From an uncultured Alcaligenaceae bacterium (GTDB taxonomy: Bacteria > Pseudomonadota > Gammaproteobacteria > Burkholderiales > Burkholderiaceae_B), in NCBI GenBank assembly GCA_937952975.1, contig CALFXX010000029.1:1-16263 (forward strand): a stretch of 16,263 nt of DNA, given 5' to 3'. The first letter of the stretch is position 1. Each line of letters opens with the position of its first letter. The translations under genes were made by a program, and so were the position numbers. This document shows, piece after piece, positions 7,822-16,104 of the stretch. The notes under the pieces were generated by a model. The model ran no database searches. It was not told where the DNA came from and saw only the letters and a list, made by a program, of their open reading frames with translations.

Positions 7822-8536
7822 GTCGACGATTCTCGTGTTGGGTTAAGCATTGAAACAAAAAGCGCAATAGTGGCGTTGTACGCCAAATTCCGACTCTTGG
7901 GAGCGCGTAGAAATCGTCTGAAACATTTGCCAAGCCGCGCGCGGTGCTGGTGGCGTTGGTGTATCCAGCTTCTTGAGCCAAGCGCCGGTGTTCGGGCCCG
8001 AAATCACCATAGGGATAACAAAAGGCGGTGACTTCTGAGCCGAGCAGTTCAGAGAGCACCTGGCGCGAACGCGTCAATTGCTCGCGGGCCGCCTCGAGCG
8101 ACAACTCGGGCAGATGCACATGATCAAGCGTGTGTGACCCAACCTCTTGGCCCGCTCGCGCCCACGCTAACATCTCTTGCTTAGACATCAGCGCTGAATG
8201 CGCTACCCCTTTATGAAGATCCCACACATTACTGCCATCAAATTGATTGGCAACAAAGTAATTGGTCGACGTAAATTGATACTTTTGCAGTACAGGCAAG
8301 GCGTGTTCAAAAACGTTGCGATAGCCGTCATCAAACGTAATCCCAAAGACCTTACCCACTTTTTCGTTTTTGAGGTAAGGCATCAAATCGCGCATGCTCA
8401 AGCCGCGATAGCCCAAGCGATGCATCCAGCGCATCTGCCGTGCAAAGCTTTGAGGGTGTACGGTTAAACCACGAAACGACGTGCCACGTGGTGCGGGCAC
8501 AGCCACCTGGTGATACATCAAAATTGGAATCGACAT
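7814..8536 (-). CDS. CE4 polysaccharide deacetylase (NodB fold), first of two
   Basis: A metal-dependent hydrolase of carbohydrate esterase family 4, expected to remove an N-acetyl group from an amino sugar. The key NodB motifs are present: TFDDG (67-71, catalytic base and metal Asp 69 and 70), SHTLDH (134-139, metal ligands H135 and H139) and YPYGD (174-178). No signal peptide is evident, pointing to action in the cytoplasm on a lipid-linked core intermediate. The start chosen is ATG at 8534-8536 (240 residues); an in-frame TTG at 8567-8569 would add 11 residues (251). Neither has a clear Shine-Dalgarno. It sits between two GT4 genes and overlaps the downstream one by 8 bp. By analogy with WabN of Klebsiella, which converts core GlcNAc to GlcN, it probably deacetylates a core hexosamine. 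Confidence 0.88.
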   Translation of the reverse strand: MSIPILMYHQVAVPAPRGTSFRGLTVHPQSFARQMRWMHRLGYRGLSMRDLMPYLKNEKVGKVFGITFDDGYRNVFEHALPVLQKYQFTSTNYFVANQFDGSNVWDLHKGVAHSALMSKQEMLAWARAGQEVGSHTLDHVHLPELSLEAAREQLTRSRQVLSELLGSEVTAFCYPYGDFGPEHRRLAQEAGYTNATSTARGLANVSDDFYALPRVGIWRTTPLLRFLFQCLTQHENRRRV

Positions 8537-8584
8537 GTTCTGCGACAAAGAGCCCGTAAAAAAGTTCAAGGTAAAGCCCGACGG

Positions 8585-9682
8585 CTAGTGATAAATCGCC
8601 AGCGTCGCTTTAACAAAATCTGCCAAACTAAATTCACGCTCGGCCCGTTGACGGGCTTGAGCCCCCATCTGCGTAAGCTGCTCTGGCTTAAGCAAGATTT
8701 TTTGCAACACATTTCTGATTAGCTCAGGGCTACGCGGTGGCACAATCCAGCCTTCGCGTTGATCAGCGAGGTTTTCGGGCAACCCTCCGACGCGCGTCAC
8801 GAGGACGGGCAAACCAAGTGCCATCAACTCGCGGCAAGCAAATGACAGGGCCTCTTGATAAGACAAGACATAACCAATATCGCAGGCTGCGAGCAACGGT
8901 CGTACGTCGTCGATCAGACCCGGAAAAGTCACTTGCTCAGCCATACCGCAATCGGCAACCTGAGCGCGCTTCAGGGCGTTGGGCTGATCTCCAATAACAA
9001 CAATATGAAACCTGGCACGTTGCTCGGGCGGCAATAACGAGACCGCAGTGACTAAATCTAGCCAACCTTTCTCGTAGTCTGTTCCGCCAGCGCTACCAAG
9101 AATAATTTTTTTATCAAAATCAGGACCCAGATATTGCTCACGCAAGCGTAGCTTTTCGTAGGCACTGACGGGTGCAAAATAATCGATGTCGATACCGTGT
9201 CGAACAGTCGTGATCGCTTGACGCTTATAGGGCGACTTTAACAAGAGGTCTTTGATGTAATCGCTGACAGCAATCACGTGGTCGGTTGCAAAACGCGCGC
9301 GCAAGTGATGCCCAAAGCTCGTCAGTGCGTGATCATTGTGTTTCGTAAAAACGATGCGAGGAGCATGGCGTAAGCCAAGCGATGCCAGCATCACCTGCTT
9401 ATGATCTGCCGAGCCGTTCACGTGGACAGTATCAAACGCATTGTCGACCAACAAATGCCGCAACGCGGCGCGATCAGCCAACCACGACGATGGGCGTGTC
9501 GTGAATGCCATGTCGACAACTTTCACCCCAGACATGCCCTGTGCCAGGCGATACAGGCGACTCGAACCCGGTGTAGCGACCGTCAGTTGATGCTCCCCTA
9601 CCAGGCCACGCAGCAAATTGACGATGTACGTGACATGACCGCCGCCATTGCGTGGATGAAAGTTTGTGAACAGAATCTTCAT
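8585..9682 (-). CDS. GT4 family glycosyltransferase
   Basis: A 365-residue GT-B fold glycosyltransferase. The N-terminal motif NFHPRNGGGHVTYIVNLL (7-24) has the glycine loop of GT4 enzymes. HVNGSADHKQ (87-96), AVSDYIKD (138-145), VRHGIDIDYF (160-169), and GSAGGTDYEKGW (196-207, the donor-side loop) follow in order. The EX7E signature is E277/E285 in SYQEALSFACRE, followed by GLPVLVTRVGGLPE. The ATG start overlaps the stop of the upstream WaaE-like gene as ATGA, a classic coupled junction. A deacetylase gene follows after 48 bp (15 bp if its TTG start is used). It probably adds a core sugar, possibly the N-acetylhexosamine that the next enzyme deacetylates, but that pairing is inferred from gene order only. 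Confidence 0.88.
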   Translation of the reverse strand: MKILFTNFHPRNGGGHVTYIVNLLRGLVGEHQLTVATPGSSRLYRLAQGMSGVKVVDMAFTTRPSSWLADRAALRHLLVDNAFDTVHVNGSADHKQVMLASLGLRHAPRIVFTKHNDHALTSFGHHLRARFATDHVIAVSDYIKDLLLKSPYKRQAITTVRHGIDIDYFAPVSAYEKLRLREQYLGPDFDKKIILGSAGGTDYEKGWLDLVTAVSLLPPEQRARFHIVVIGDQPNALKRAQVADCGMAEQVTFPGLIDDVRPLLAACDIGYVLSYQEALSFACRELMALGLPVLVTRVGGLPENLADQREGWIVPPRSPELIRNVLQKILLKPEQLTQMGAQARQRAEREFSLADFVKATLAIYH

Positions 9683-10542
9683 TTTGACGTAGATCGCTCA
9701 GGGGATGGCTGAACAGACCGAGACTGAGCGGACTGATTCACTTCGTTGACACCTACGGGTTGTGATCTTGGGTGGGCTTCGTTCAAAAACATCAGCTTGG
9801 AATAACGCAAAAAACTTCCGGAGGCGGCTGTGACAGCGAGCACAAAGCCATGACGTCCATCTAAAAACCCACGTCGCAATAGATAAATGCGGATAAAGGT
9901 CCAAACACTATGCTTGATCAAACCAAACACCCCAACGCGCCGCCCTTTGAGAGCCATCATTTGTGCGGCATCACTCGAATAACGATTAATTTTAGTGACC
10001 AAGGCAGCAAGATCGTCAAACGGAAAATGTAAAAACCAAGACTTTAATTTGCCCACCCGCCCGCGCACCAGAACCTGTTCATGCACAGGAACATCGTCAA
10101 ACGCTCCGAGCTCGCGGCGAAATAAGCGCACAACATAATCGGGCCACCAACCACTGTGATGGATTTTTTTACCGCAAAACTCAGAAAGTCGAGCGATTTG
10201 ATAACCGTCATAAGCAGGCTCAGCGAGTGTTTGCACGATTTCGGCTTGCAGCTCGGGGGTGACGCGTTCGTCTGCATCAATGGACAGCACCCAAGGCTGG
10301 GTGGCCAATGCCAACGCACGGTTTTTTTGCGGACCGAATCCCGGCCAGTCGGCGGCTTGATGGACTTGGGCCCCGTGTGCTCGCGCGATCTCTGCGGTAG
10401 CGTCGGTGCTGCAGCCATCTAAGACAATGACTTCGTCGGCAAACTGTACCGACGCAAGGCACTCACCGATGCGTGACGCCTCGTTTTTGGTAATGATAAT
10501 GACCGAAAGCCCTAGGCTTTGGCGCGAAGCGTTCGCTTCCAT
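9679..10542 (-). CDS. waaE: GT2 glycosyltransferase, WaaE/KdtX-like LPS core enzyme
   Basis: A GT-A fold inverting glycosyltransferase resembling WaaE, which adds beta-glucose to the first core heptose in Klebsiella and Serratia. From the ATG at 10540-10542 the protein has 287 residues: VIIITKNEASRIGECLASV (14-32), a nucleotide-binding DGCSTD (42-47), then the metal-site SIDADE (87-92) and FDDVPVHEQV (148-157). An in-frame TTG at 10609-10611 would add 23 residues but has no family counterpart, so ATG is preferred. The C-terminal tail of about 35 residues is rich in Ser, Gln, Pro and Arg and looks disordered. The gene starts inside the preceding deacetylase gene (31-bp overlap) and ends with an ATGA overlap. 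GT2 is certain; acceptor and sugar follow only from resemblance to WaaE. Confidence 0.85.
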   Translation of the reverse strand: MEANASRQSLGLSVIIITKNEASRIGECLASVQFADEVIVLDGCSTDATAEIARAHGAQVHQAADWPGFGPQKNRALALATQPWVLSIDADERVTPELQAEIVQTLAEPAYDGYQIARLSEFCGKKIHHSGWWPDYVVRLFRRELGAFDDVPVHEQVLVRGRVGKLKSWFLHFPFDDLAALVTKINRYSSDAAQMMALKGRRVGVFGLIKHSVWTFIRIYLLRRGFLDGRHGFVLAVTAASGSFLRYSKLMFLNEAHPRSQPVGVNEVNQSAQSRSVQPSPERSTSK

Positions 10543-11363
10543 AGCTTCCACTTGTTGTACAGAGGCCCGACGGTGGGATGGGTGGCGAACCACATACGCG
10601 TTCTTAACCAAAAATCTCCACGATTGCGCACTGCGACGCGGTAAATATGCGCGGGTGAGGTCTGAAGAAGGTTTTGACCATGCGCGACTGTGGTGTAGAG
10701 ATATTTAAAACCTGTTGCTTGCGCCAGCGCTACGTAATCGTCAGCAAAATAGCCCTGAGGCCAGCAGAAATGCTCGGACACCGAGCCAAGCTGACGTTGC
10801 AGCATTTCGCGCGAGTCCATCAAATCTTGCTTGAGATTTTGCAGACAGACCTCTCGGGGATCGTTGGTTAAATCCCAACGATTATGCGTGTGGGTGTGAC
10901 TATGAAACTCAAACGTACCAGCCTGTTGCATGGCATGAACCTCAGACCAGCGCAACATCACTGGATCGGGGTTGCCAGCCGCGACCATGGCCTTTGACTG
11001 CAGATGACACGGCACAGAAGGTAGCGTCGCGTGAGTCTGACCAGCATGCGGTCGCGCAGGCCCCTCTCCTATGACACTCGTAATCAAAAACAGCACGGCG
11101 TGCATTGAATATTTTTGTAATACAGGATGCGCGTAGACCCAGTTATCTAAATAACCATCATCAAAGGTGATTAATACTGACTTGGGAGGCGTCGGTTTGC
11201 CCGCTAAAAACTCTGCAAACTCGTTCGCGGTTAACGAGCGATAGCCCCGACGCGCCAGGCCTGCGATCTGACTTTCGAAGTTCTCGGGCGTCGTCGTAAT
11301 TGAACCTACCGCCGGCGACACATGGTGGTACATCAATACGGGCACGCAATAGGCAGTCTTCAT
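10512..11363 (-). CDS. CE4 polysaccharide deacetylase (NodB fold), second of two
   Basis: A second member of carbohydrate esterase family 4, 283 residues. Motif 1 is TFDDG (66-70; D68 and D69). Motif 2 lies in the histidine-rich stretch HSHTHTH (154-160), where SHTHTH aligns H156 and H160 with the metal ligands. Motif 3 is WPQG (201-204) in place of the YPYG of the first deacetylase. A stretch of about 35 residues (100-135), rich in Gly, Pro and His, sits between motifs 1 and 2 and is absent from the paralogue. No signal peptide is obvious. ATG start, 6 bp after the stop of the upstream GT4 gene; the downstream WaaE-like gene begins inside it. It probably deacetylates a core amino sugar different from that of the first deacetylase. 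Confidence 0.87.
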   Translation of the reverse strand: MKTAYCVPVLMYHHVSPAVGSITTTPENFESQIAGLARRGYRSLTANEFAEFLAGKPTPPKSVLITFDDGYLDNWVYAHPVLQKYSMHAVLFLITSVIGEGPARPHAGQTHATLPSVPCHLQSKAMVAAGNPDPVMLRWSEVHAMQQAGTFEFHSHTHTHNRWDLTNDPREVCLQNLKQDLMDSREMLQRQLGSVSEHFCWPQGYFADDYVALAQATGFKYLYTTVAHGQNLLQTSPAHIYRVAVRNRGDFWLRTRMWFATHPTVGPLYNKWKLWKRTLRAKA

Positions 11364-11369
11364 GTACGT

Positions 11370-12527
11370 TTAGTGCCGATCGGTTGTATGGGTGGATATT
11401 ACCCTTTCGGTTTGCTCAGAGGGGCGTCGTTCTTTTAGCCACTCACCATAAATGCGTTCAGTTCGTTTCGCCAAGGTTTCAGTGGTAAAGATACCCTCAG
11501 TATGGATGCGTTCGTACCCAGCCTGTCCCATCTTTTTTCTGAGTTCAGGCGAATCAATCAATTGAATGAGAGCATTTTGCAGCGCTGCAGCATCGTCAAG
11601 GGGGACGAGCAAACCCGTCACACCGGGGCGCATCATCTCGCCGACTCCGCCGACATCCGTACCAATCACAGGCAAGCCGCTCGAAGCGGCTTCAAGAAAG
11701 GCAGTGCCCATGGCCTCTTGACGCGTCGCCAAACAAAATACGTCCAGGCCAGCCAGCACGTTTGGCACATCGCGCCGGTTGCCCAACAAGTGAATGCGTT
11801 CAGCCAAGCCACTGTGGGTAATATGGGCCTGCAATTGCTCAAACACCGGCGACCCACCGCCCGCCACCACCAAATGCAGCTTGGGGCGCGTGCGCAAAAG
11901 GGGCAACATGGCATTGATGAGTTCAAGATGGCCTTTGTTGGGGCGCAGCACCGCAACGCAACCGACCAACACAGCATCAGCGGACAAGTTAAGTTCGTCA
12001 CGCAAACTAGAGTGCTCGAGGCGGGGCGTTAAGACCACCGGCGTATAAATTGCCTGCACGTGCTCAGAGGGCACGCCACGCGCAATCAATTGACGGCGCA
12101 CATAATGACTGACCGTTGTGACTCTGTGTGGCAACCAGGTGTAAGTCAGTAGCGAGTTGACTGGGCTTGCCAAATGGCGAGTCCGCACAATCAAGGGCAC
12201 GTTCGCTAGGCGCCCTGCAGCAGCAGCGATGAGGGTGTCTTGCCGGCTGTGGGTGTTCAATACGTCAAAGCGGCCAGCTTGCAAAATTTTTTTGAGCTGA
12301 AAAATGCCACGCACAATGTTAAACACGCCATCCATATAAAGCGTATGAACGATAAAGCCAGCCTCGCGCAAGCGTTGGGTCAGCTCGGCATCGGGCTGAC
12401 AAATCGCTTCAAGATAGTGACCACGCTCGCGCATCGCCACCATTTCTTTAAAGATACGGTGTTCTTGTCCGCCAAAACTTGTCGCGGCTTCTGAATGAAT
12501 GATTCGCAAGGGGTTGAGCGCTAACAT
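11370..12527 (-). CDS. GT4 family glycosyltransferase, first gene after dnaE
   Basis: A 385-residue GT-B fold enzyme. The N-terminal domain begins RIIHSEAATSFGGQEHR (8-24), with the glycine turn and QEHR typical of LPS core GT4 enzymes, followed by LNTHSRQD (90-97), RTRH (115-118) and TVSHYVRRQL (138-147). The donor domain has VAVLRPNKGH (191-200), a G-rich VVAGGGSP (220-227), and the EX7E pair E271/E279 in RQEAMGTAFLEA, followed by GLPVIGTDVGGVGE. The ATG start shares one base with the dnaE stop (TGATG), so its expression is tied to dnaE translation. The polar C-terminal tail after about residue 365 looks disordered. The sugar is unknown. Confidence 0.88.
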   Translation of the reverse strand: MLALNPLRIIHSEAATSFGGQEHRIFKEMVAMRERGHYLEAICQPDAELTQRLREAGFIVHTLYMDGVFNIVRGIFQLKKILQAGRFDVLNTHSRQDTLIAAAAGRLANVPLIVRTRHLASPVNSLLTYTWLPHRVTTVSHYVRRQLIARGVPSEHVQAIYTPVVLTPRLEHSSLRDELNLSADAVLVGCVAVLRPNKGHLELINAMLPLLRTRPKLHLVVAGGGSPVFEQLQAHITHSGLAERIHLLGNRRDVPNVLAGLDVFCLATRQEAMGTAFLEAASSGLPVIGTDVGGVGEMMRPGVTGLLVPLDDAAALQNALIQLIDSPELRKKMGQAGYERIHTEGIFTTETLAKRTERIYGEWLKERRPSEQTERVISTHTTDRH

Positions 12528-15500
12528 CAGTAAGCCACTTCAACATCAGCGGACGACGTCCAGGTGGTGAGTTGCTCGACCAAGCTATCAGACAAACGCA
12601 CTCGCCACGAGTCATCGAGCCTGAGCGTGCAGGCTAAGCCTGCGTTCTCGTACAACACTTCAACGGGTGTACCGCGCACGGTTGCGTCTGGATTCACCCG
12701 AAACGGACTGAGTACTTTTTTCAACAAGATCGCATCAGCATTGCCGTTTAGGCGAATGCGCAAGGCTTTGGCACGCGCCTCACGCGCAAGCTGTAAGTCG
12801 TAAATATTTTCAGCAACGATGCGCGTACCTTTTGAATGCTCATTGTTGGTCACTTTGACCTGCATAATCACAAGCTGATCTTCGCGCAACCGATTGCGGT
12901 GTTGCTCAAAAATCTCAGCATATACAGTCACCTCAACCTGTGCCGAACCATCATCAATGGTCACAAACTGAAGCTTTCCCTTCGCCGTCATCATGGTGCG
13001 AAGATCGCTGATCACGCCGGCAATCCATTGCGAATCCCGTAAGGGTTCGAGCCGCACTAAGGCTTTGGGCGCAAATAACCGAACTTCGTCACGCCACACA
13101 TCAAATAAATGACCACTAAAGAAAAACCCCAGTGAAGTTTTTTCTTCGGACAAGCGAGTATGCAAGCTCCAGGGCGCAATCGAAGCCAGTTCTACGGCCA
13201 CAACCTCGTCGCTATCATCGCCAAAGAGTGATACCTGATTGGCACTGCGGTCATGCTGTTCGGCCGCCTCAAGCGCCGTCGCCAGCGACGCCACCAAGGC
13301 ACCGCGGTTAGGCTCAACCGAATCAAAGGCCCCTACCCGAATTAATGCTTCGACGCTGCGTTTGTTCACTGTGCGGCGATCGATGCGGCGGCAAAAGTCA
13401 AACAAACTGGTAAACGGGCCGGCTTCACGTGCACGCAAAATTTCTTCGACTGCACCCTGCCCTGTGCCCTTGACCGCGCCCATGCCGTAGCGAATCGTGC
13501 GGGGCGGCAAACCTTCATGGGTTGCAGCATCCGCCACAGGTTCAAACCGATAGGCAGAGGTATTGATATCAGGGGGTAATACCGTAATGCCATTGGCCAG
13601 GCAATCACGCCAAAAAATTTGTACTTTGTCGGTATCGTCCATGTCAGACGATAAGGTGGCCGCTAAAAACTCAGCGGGATGATGCGCTTTAAGCCAAGCG
13701 GTGTGATATGCGATTAGTGCATACGCTGCCGAATGTGACTTGTTGAAACCGTAGCCTGCAAAAAGCTCCATTAAGTCAAACAACTTGACCGCAACTTTCG
13801 GGTCGTAACCTTTTTTAAGCGCGCCTTGTTCAAATAATTCTCGATGCGCGGCCATTTCTTCGGGCTTTTTCTTGCCCATGGCACGACGCAGCAAATCGGC
13901 ACCACCTAGCGAATAGCCACCGATGATCTGCGAGATCAGCATCACCTGCTCTTGATACACAATCACGCCATACGTACTTTTAAGCGTTGGTTCAAGATCA
14001 GGATGAAAATAATCAACATTGGCGCGGCCGTGCTTACGATTGACAAAATCGTCGACCATGCCTGATTCGAGTGGCCCCGGCCGGAACAACGCCAAAACCG
14101 CAATGATGTCTTCAAAAGTATTAGGACGCAGCTTTTTAAGCAACTCTTTCATCCCGCGGGATTCGAGCTGAAACACCGCGGTGGTGTTGGCGTTGCACAA
14201 AATCTGGTAAGTGGCCGGGTCATCAAGCGGCACTGACATGATGTCAAAGTCAGGCAATTTGGCGTTGAATTTACGCACAAAACGCACGGCCCAATCAAGA
14301 ATCGTCAGGTTGCGCAAACCCAAAAAGTCGAATTTCACCAGACCCGCGGCTTCGACGTCATCTTTATCAAACTGCGATACAGCACTGCCTTCATTACCCG
14401 GCTGGCAATAGAGCGGGCAAAAATCAGTCAGTTTGCCAGGCGCGATCAACACCCCGCCCGCGTGCATCCCCACGTTACGGGTCAGACCTTCAAGCGGACG
14501 AGCCAAGTCAATCAGGGCCCGCACTTCTTCTTCTTTGTCGTAGCGTTCTTTGAAGGCGGGTTCGTCTTTAAGCGCGCGCTCAAGTGTCCACGGGTCGGCC
14601 GGGTTGTGCGGGATCAGTTTTGAGAGCCCATCACATAACATGTAGGGCATGTCGAGCACGCGGCCTGCATCGCGCACCACGGCCTTAGCACCAAGAGTAC
14701 CAAAGGTGGCAATCTGACTCACTGCCGCCCGTCCGTACTTGGTTTTGACGTATTCGATCACGCGCTCGCGATTGTCTTGACAAAAGTCAATATCAAAGTC
14801 GGGCATCGACACGCGTTCAGGATTCAGAAAGCGCTCAAACAGCAAATCGTAACGAATTGGATCTAAATCGGTAATACCAAGCGAATAGGCCACCAGCGAA
14901 CCGGCGCCAGAACCGCGCCCTGGACCCACTGGCACCCCATTGCTTTTACCCCAGTTGATGAAGTCTTGCACGATCAAAAAGTAGCCTGGAAACCCCATTT
15001 TGATAATGGTTTGGCATTCGAGGCTGAGGCGCTCGGAGTACTGCTGTTGAACCTTGGCGCGTTCGGCCGGGTCTGGAAACAACTGCAACATGCGCTTTTC
15101 TAGGCCAATCTCTGACAACTGGATCAGATAATCATCAAGCGTGACACCCTCGGGGGTTGGAAAATCTGGCAACTGAGGCTGACCAAGCTCTAGCGTCAAG
15201 TTACAGCGCTGAGCAATCGCGACTGAATTAGCCAAGGCCGAAGGGACATCGCTGAACCGCTTAGCCATCTCGTCGGAGGGCAACAGATACTGATCTTCGG
15301 TAAACCAACGCGGACGGCGCGGATTGGTGAGGATCTGGCCCTCGGAAATACAAACCCGCGCCTCGTGCGCCCGAAAATCGGAACGATCCAAAAACTGTAC
15401 AGGATGCGTGGCGACAACAGGCAAACCTAACTCGGTTGCAATGGACAGGGCTGCTTGCGTGTAGGACTGGTCAGCCTCGGCCTCGGTGCGCTGCAACTCG

Positions 15501-16012
15501 ATGTAATAAGAATCGGGAAACACCCCCTGCCAATGGCGTGCGTATGCCACTGCTGCATCACGATTGCCGGCCATCAGTGCTTGGCCGACATCCCCTGAGC
15601 GAGCGCCCGACAGCACGATCAACCCGGGTAAATTGACCAGCCACTCGCGTCGCATCTCGGCACGCCCGCGATGGGCGTTGGTGAGCCACGCCCGGGTCAG
15701 GAGTTCGCATAAGGCCAGATACCCGACCTTGTTGGCAACTAAAAGTAAAATACGGTAAGGCTTTTCGCGGTCTTCGTCGTTGGTCAGCCATACGTCGCAG
15801 CCCGCGATCGGCTTGACACCCGCGCCTCGGGCCGCCTTGTAAAACTTGATCAGACCAAAGACATTTGACAAGTCTGTGAGCGCGACCGCTGGTTGACCCT
15901 GAGCGACTGAGCGCTCGACCAAGTCCGAAATGCGTAGAATGCCATCCACAACCGAAAATTCGGAATGAACGCGTAAATGTACAAAAGGCGACGTTTGAAC
16001 TGCTTTATTCAT
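12527..16012 (-). CDS. dnaE: DNA polymerase III subunit alpha
   Basis: The catalytic subunit of the replicative polymerase, working with the epsilon exonuclease and beta clamp. At 1161 residues it matches the DnaE1 size (E. coli 1160). A PHP domain opens the protein (FVHLRVHSEFSVVDG, 10-24). The palm carries the catalytic aspartates: D405 and D407 in MPDFDIDFC and D562 in FDFLGLRNLT, corresponding to D401, D403 and D555 of E. coli. PVGPGRGSGAGSLVAYSLG (361-379) and GYGFNKSHSAAYALIAYHTAWL (in the fingers) are intact, and an OB domain is present near the C-terminus. The ATG start has no clear Shine-Dalgarno; a TACAAT -10 lies only 6 nt upstream, hinting at a leaderless message. It is the first gene of the LPS glycosyltransferase series, sharing one base with the next gene. 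Confidence 0.97.
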   Translation of the reverse strand: MNKAVQTSPFVHLRVHSEFSVVDGILRISDLVERSVAQGQPAVALTDLSNVFGLIKFYKAARGAGVKPIAGCDVWLTNDEDREKPYRILLLVANKVGYLALCELLTRAWLTNAHRGRAEMRREWLVNLPGLIVLSGARSGDVGQALMAGNRDAAVAYARHWQGVFPDSYYIELQRTEAEADQSYTQAALSIATELGLPVVATHPVQFLDRSDFRAHEARVCISEGQILTNPRRPRWFTEDQYLLPSDEMAKRFSDVPSALANSVAIAQRCNLTLELGQPQLPDFPTPEGVTLDDYLIQLSEIGLEKRMLQLFPDPAERAKVQQQYSERLSLECQTIIKMGFPGYFLIVQDFINWGKSNGVPVGPGRGSGAGSLVAYSLGITDLDPIRYDLLFERFLNPERVSMPDFDIDFCQDNRERVIEYVKTKYGRAAVSQIATFGTLGAKAVVRDAGRVLDMPYMLCDGLSKLIPHNPADPWTLERALKDEPAFKERYDKEEEVRALIDLARPLEGLTRNVGMHAGGVLIAPGKLTDFCPLYCQPGNEGSAVSQFDKDDVEAAGLVKFDFLGLRNLTILDWAVRFVRKFNAKLPDFDIMSVPLDDPATYQILCNANTTAVFQLESRGMKELLKKLRPNTFEDIIAVLALFRPGPLESGMVDDFVNRKHGRANVDYFHPDLEPTLKSTYGVIVYQEQVMLISQIIGGYSLGGADLLRRAMGKKKPEEMAAHRELFEQGALKKGYDPKVAVKLFDLMELFAGYGFNKSHSAAYALIAYHTAWLKAHHPAEFLAATLSSDMDDTDKVQIFWRDCLANGITVLPPDINTSAYRFEPVADAATHEGLPPRTIRYGMGAVKGTGQGAVEEILRAREAGPFTSLFDFCRRIDRRTVNKRSVEALIRVGAFDSVEPNRGALVASLATALEAAEQHDRSANQVSLFGDDSDEVVAVELASIAPWSLHTRLSEEKTSLGFFFSGHLFDVWRDEVRLFAPKALVRLEPLRDSQWIAGVISDLRTMMTAKGKLQFVTIDDGSAQVEVTVYAEIFEQHRNRLREDQLVIMQVKVTNNEHSKGTRIVAENIYDLQLAREARAKALRIRLNGNADAILLKKVLSPFRVNPDATVRGTPVEVLYENAGLACTLRLDDSWRVRLSDSLVEQLTTWTSSADVEVAY

Positions 16013-16018
16013 CTAGAG

Positions 16019-16024
16019 ATTGTA
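16019..16024 (-). promoter_or_regulatory. Candidate -10 box for dnaE, very close to the start codon
   Basis: The minus strand reads TACAAT, five of six -10 matches, ending 6 nt before the dnaE ATG. Transcription would begin at or next to the A of the ATG, giving a leaderless mRNA. No good -35 is seen at 16-18 bp; a TTGACG further upstream (about 16073-16078) has no matching -10. Weak evidence. Confidence 0.3.
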
Positions 16025-16104
16025 CCCATTCTCGTGCCAAGCAAACCGTTTTTAGTGTTCGTTCGTGTAGCGTCAACGGTTATAAGCGCTAGCAGGCCTT
16101 TTAT

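Noticed and set aside
9679..10611. TTG start giving a 310-residue WaaE-like protein
   Set aside because: The 23 extra residues lie deep inside the preceding deacetylase gene and do not resemble GT2 N-termini; the ATG at 10542 fits better.
11502..12032. 176-codon plus-strand ORF within the GT4 gene
   Set aside because: Antisense to a GT4 gene with intact motifs; its Gln/His/Arg-rich composition is typical of a reversed coding strand.
6667..12527. The LPS block as a recently acquired genomic island
   Set aside because: No tRNA, integrase, transposase or flanking direct repeats are seen, base composition looks similar to dnaE, and it is fused by overlap to a core gene.
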